Source of the DNA: Myxococcus guangdongensis | Lineage (GTDB): Bacteria > Myxococcota > Myxococcia > Myxococcales > Myxococcaceae | Assembly: GCF_024198255.1 (NCBI RefSeq) | Contig: NZ_JAJVKW010000011.1 | Coordinates: 310,001-374,000 of the forward strand | DNA length: 64,000 nucleotides | Reading direction: 5' to 3' | Part shown: in pieces, positions 63,764 to 64,000 of the stretch | Numbering within the stretch: the first letter of the stretch is position 1 | How the letters are laid out: the number at the start of each line of letters is the position of its first letter | Notes under the pieces: generated by a model | The model's database searches: none | What the model saw: the letters and a program-made list of their open reading frames with translations, nothing else | What the model was told of the DNA's origin: nothing | Program-made: the position numbers and the translations under genes

Positions 63764-63981
63764 CACCAGACGCTCACGCACGGGCGCCCACCGAGCTCAC
63801 GGCCCCCCGGCAACACGCGCAAGCGCCACGGCCCGCCCTCCGACGCGCCCCCGCGCTGCCACGTCATCGCGCCATCACGCGCACGGCACCTCGCCCCGAA
63901 TCCGTCCCACCCCCGACGGGCCAACCCGCGTCCTTCACCACATCGGTTGACCCGTGCCCCGCGCGCGTCGAGAGTCCCGGC

Positions 63982-64000
63982 ATGAAGCTGAGACCCATCG
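63982..64000 (+). CDS. Possible start of a further gene (six codons visible)
   Basis: ATG 63982 followed by KLRPI before the window ends, in a region otherwise lacking a gene. No clear ribosome binding site (GAGAG at 63970). Too short to judge. Confidence 0.2.

Overview
The window is about 70% G+C with strong G/C preference at third codon positions, dense genes on both strands, many outer-membrane-type lipoproteins, hybrid sensor kinases, sigma54 activators and families typical of myxobacteria (imm11, M91/RTX, DUF885, BlaR1 with 28-residue repeats). It looks like chromosomal DNA of a member of the Myxococcota, probably Myxococcaceae. No rRNA, tRNA, CRISPR array, transposase or phage gene was seen.

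Layout. 1-2144 (minus): a TetR regulator, a KAS III (FabH-like) protein lacking two of its three catalytic residues, and the start of an acyl-CoA synthetase; the TetR gene and the distant SDR gene at 8823 share a 31-bp operator. 2394-6622: a TraB/GumN lipoprotein, a shortened imm11 gene, a tandemly duplicated two-gene cassette of unknown function, and a tandem pair of six-cysteine lipoproteins. 6908-9569: Lrp regulator and class I/II aminotransferase operon, a strong terminator, then the SDR. 9855-17420: Slt-type transglycosylase, SRPBCC protein, a subtilase with a small partner, an Lgt-like protein, an ECF41-type sigma factor with its FAD oxidoreductase partner. 19019-23926: lipoprotein, alpha/beta hydrolase, EamA transporter, rhodanese, a DUF6891-like protein, a GreA-like protein. 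23996-31379: three large sensor kinases with no separate response regulator. 31386-36200: unknown proteins and twin RTX/M91 metallopeptidases with twin promoters. 36495-42354: VWA protein, membrane coiled-coil protein, sterol-desaturase-family enzyme, secreted proteins. 42687-46506: BlaI repressor with two operators, BlaR1-like membrane metallopeptidase and a secreted protein built from the same 28-residue repeat as the BlaR1 C-terminus. 46671-54979: lipoproteins, DUF885 hydrolase, a decayed regulator/NTF2-like pair, SulP, MgtC and DUF2254 membrane proteins. 55479-58196: an AsmA-like protein.

58278-63763 is the most coherent system: sulfide:quinone oxidoreductase, a sigma54 activator, an ETHE1-type persulfide dioxygenase, a rhodanese and a TauE/SafE exporter, all on the plus strand. 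Both the oxidoreductase and the dioxygenase have sigma54 -24/-12 elements with perfect spacing and upstream clusters of the same GTTTCA motif. This reads as a self-contained sulfide oxidation and sulfite export regulon under its own activator. The activator's sensor domain has no cysteine, unlike the known polysulfide sensor FisR.

The other candidates for under-described biology are the duplicated secreted/anchored cassette (3860-5965), the repeat-sharing BlaR1-like sensor and its secreted neighbour, and the small regulon inferred from the shared TetR operator. All functions are inferred by reading; no database search was run.
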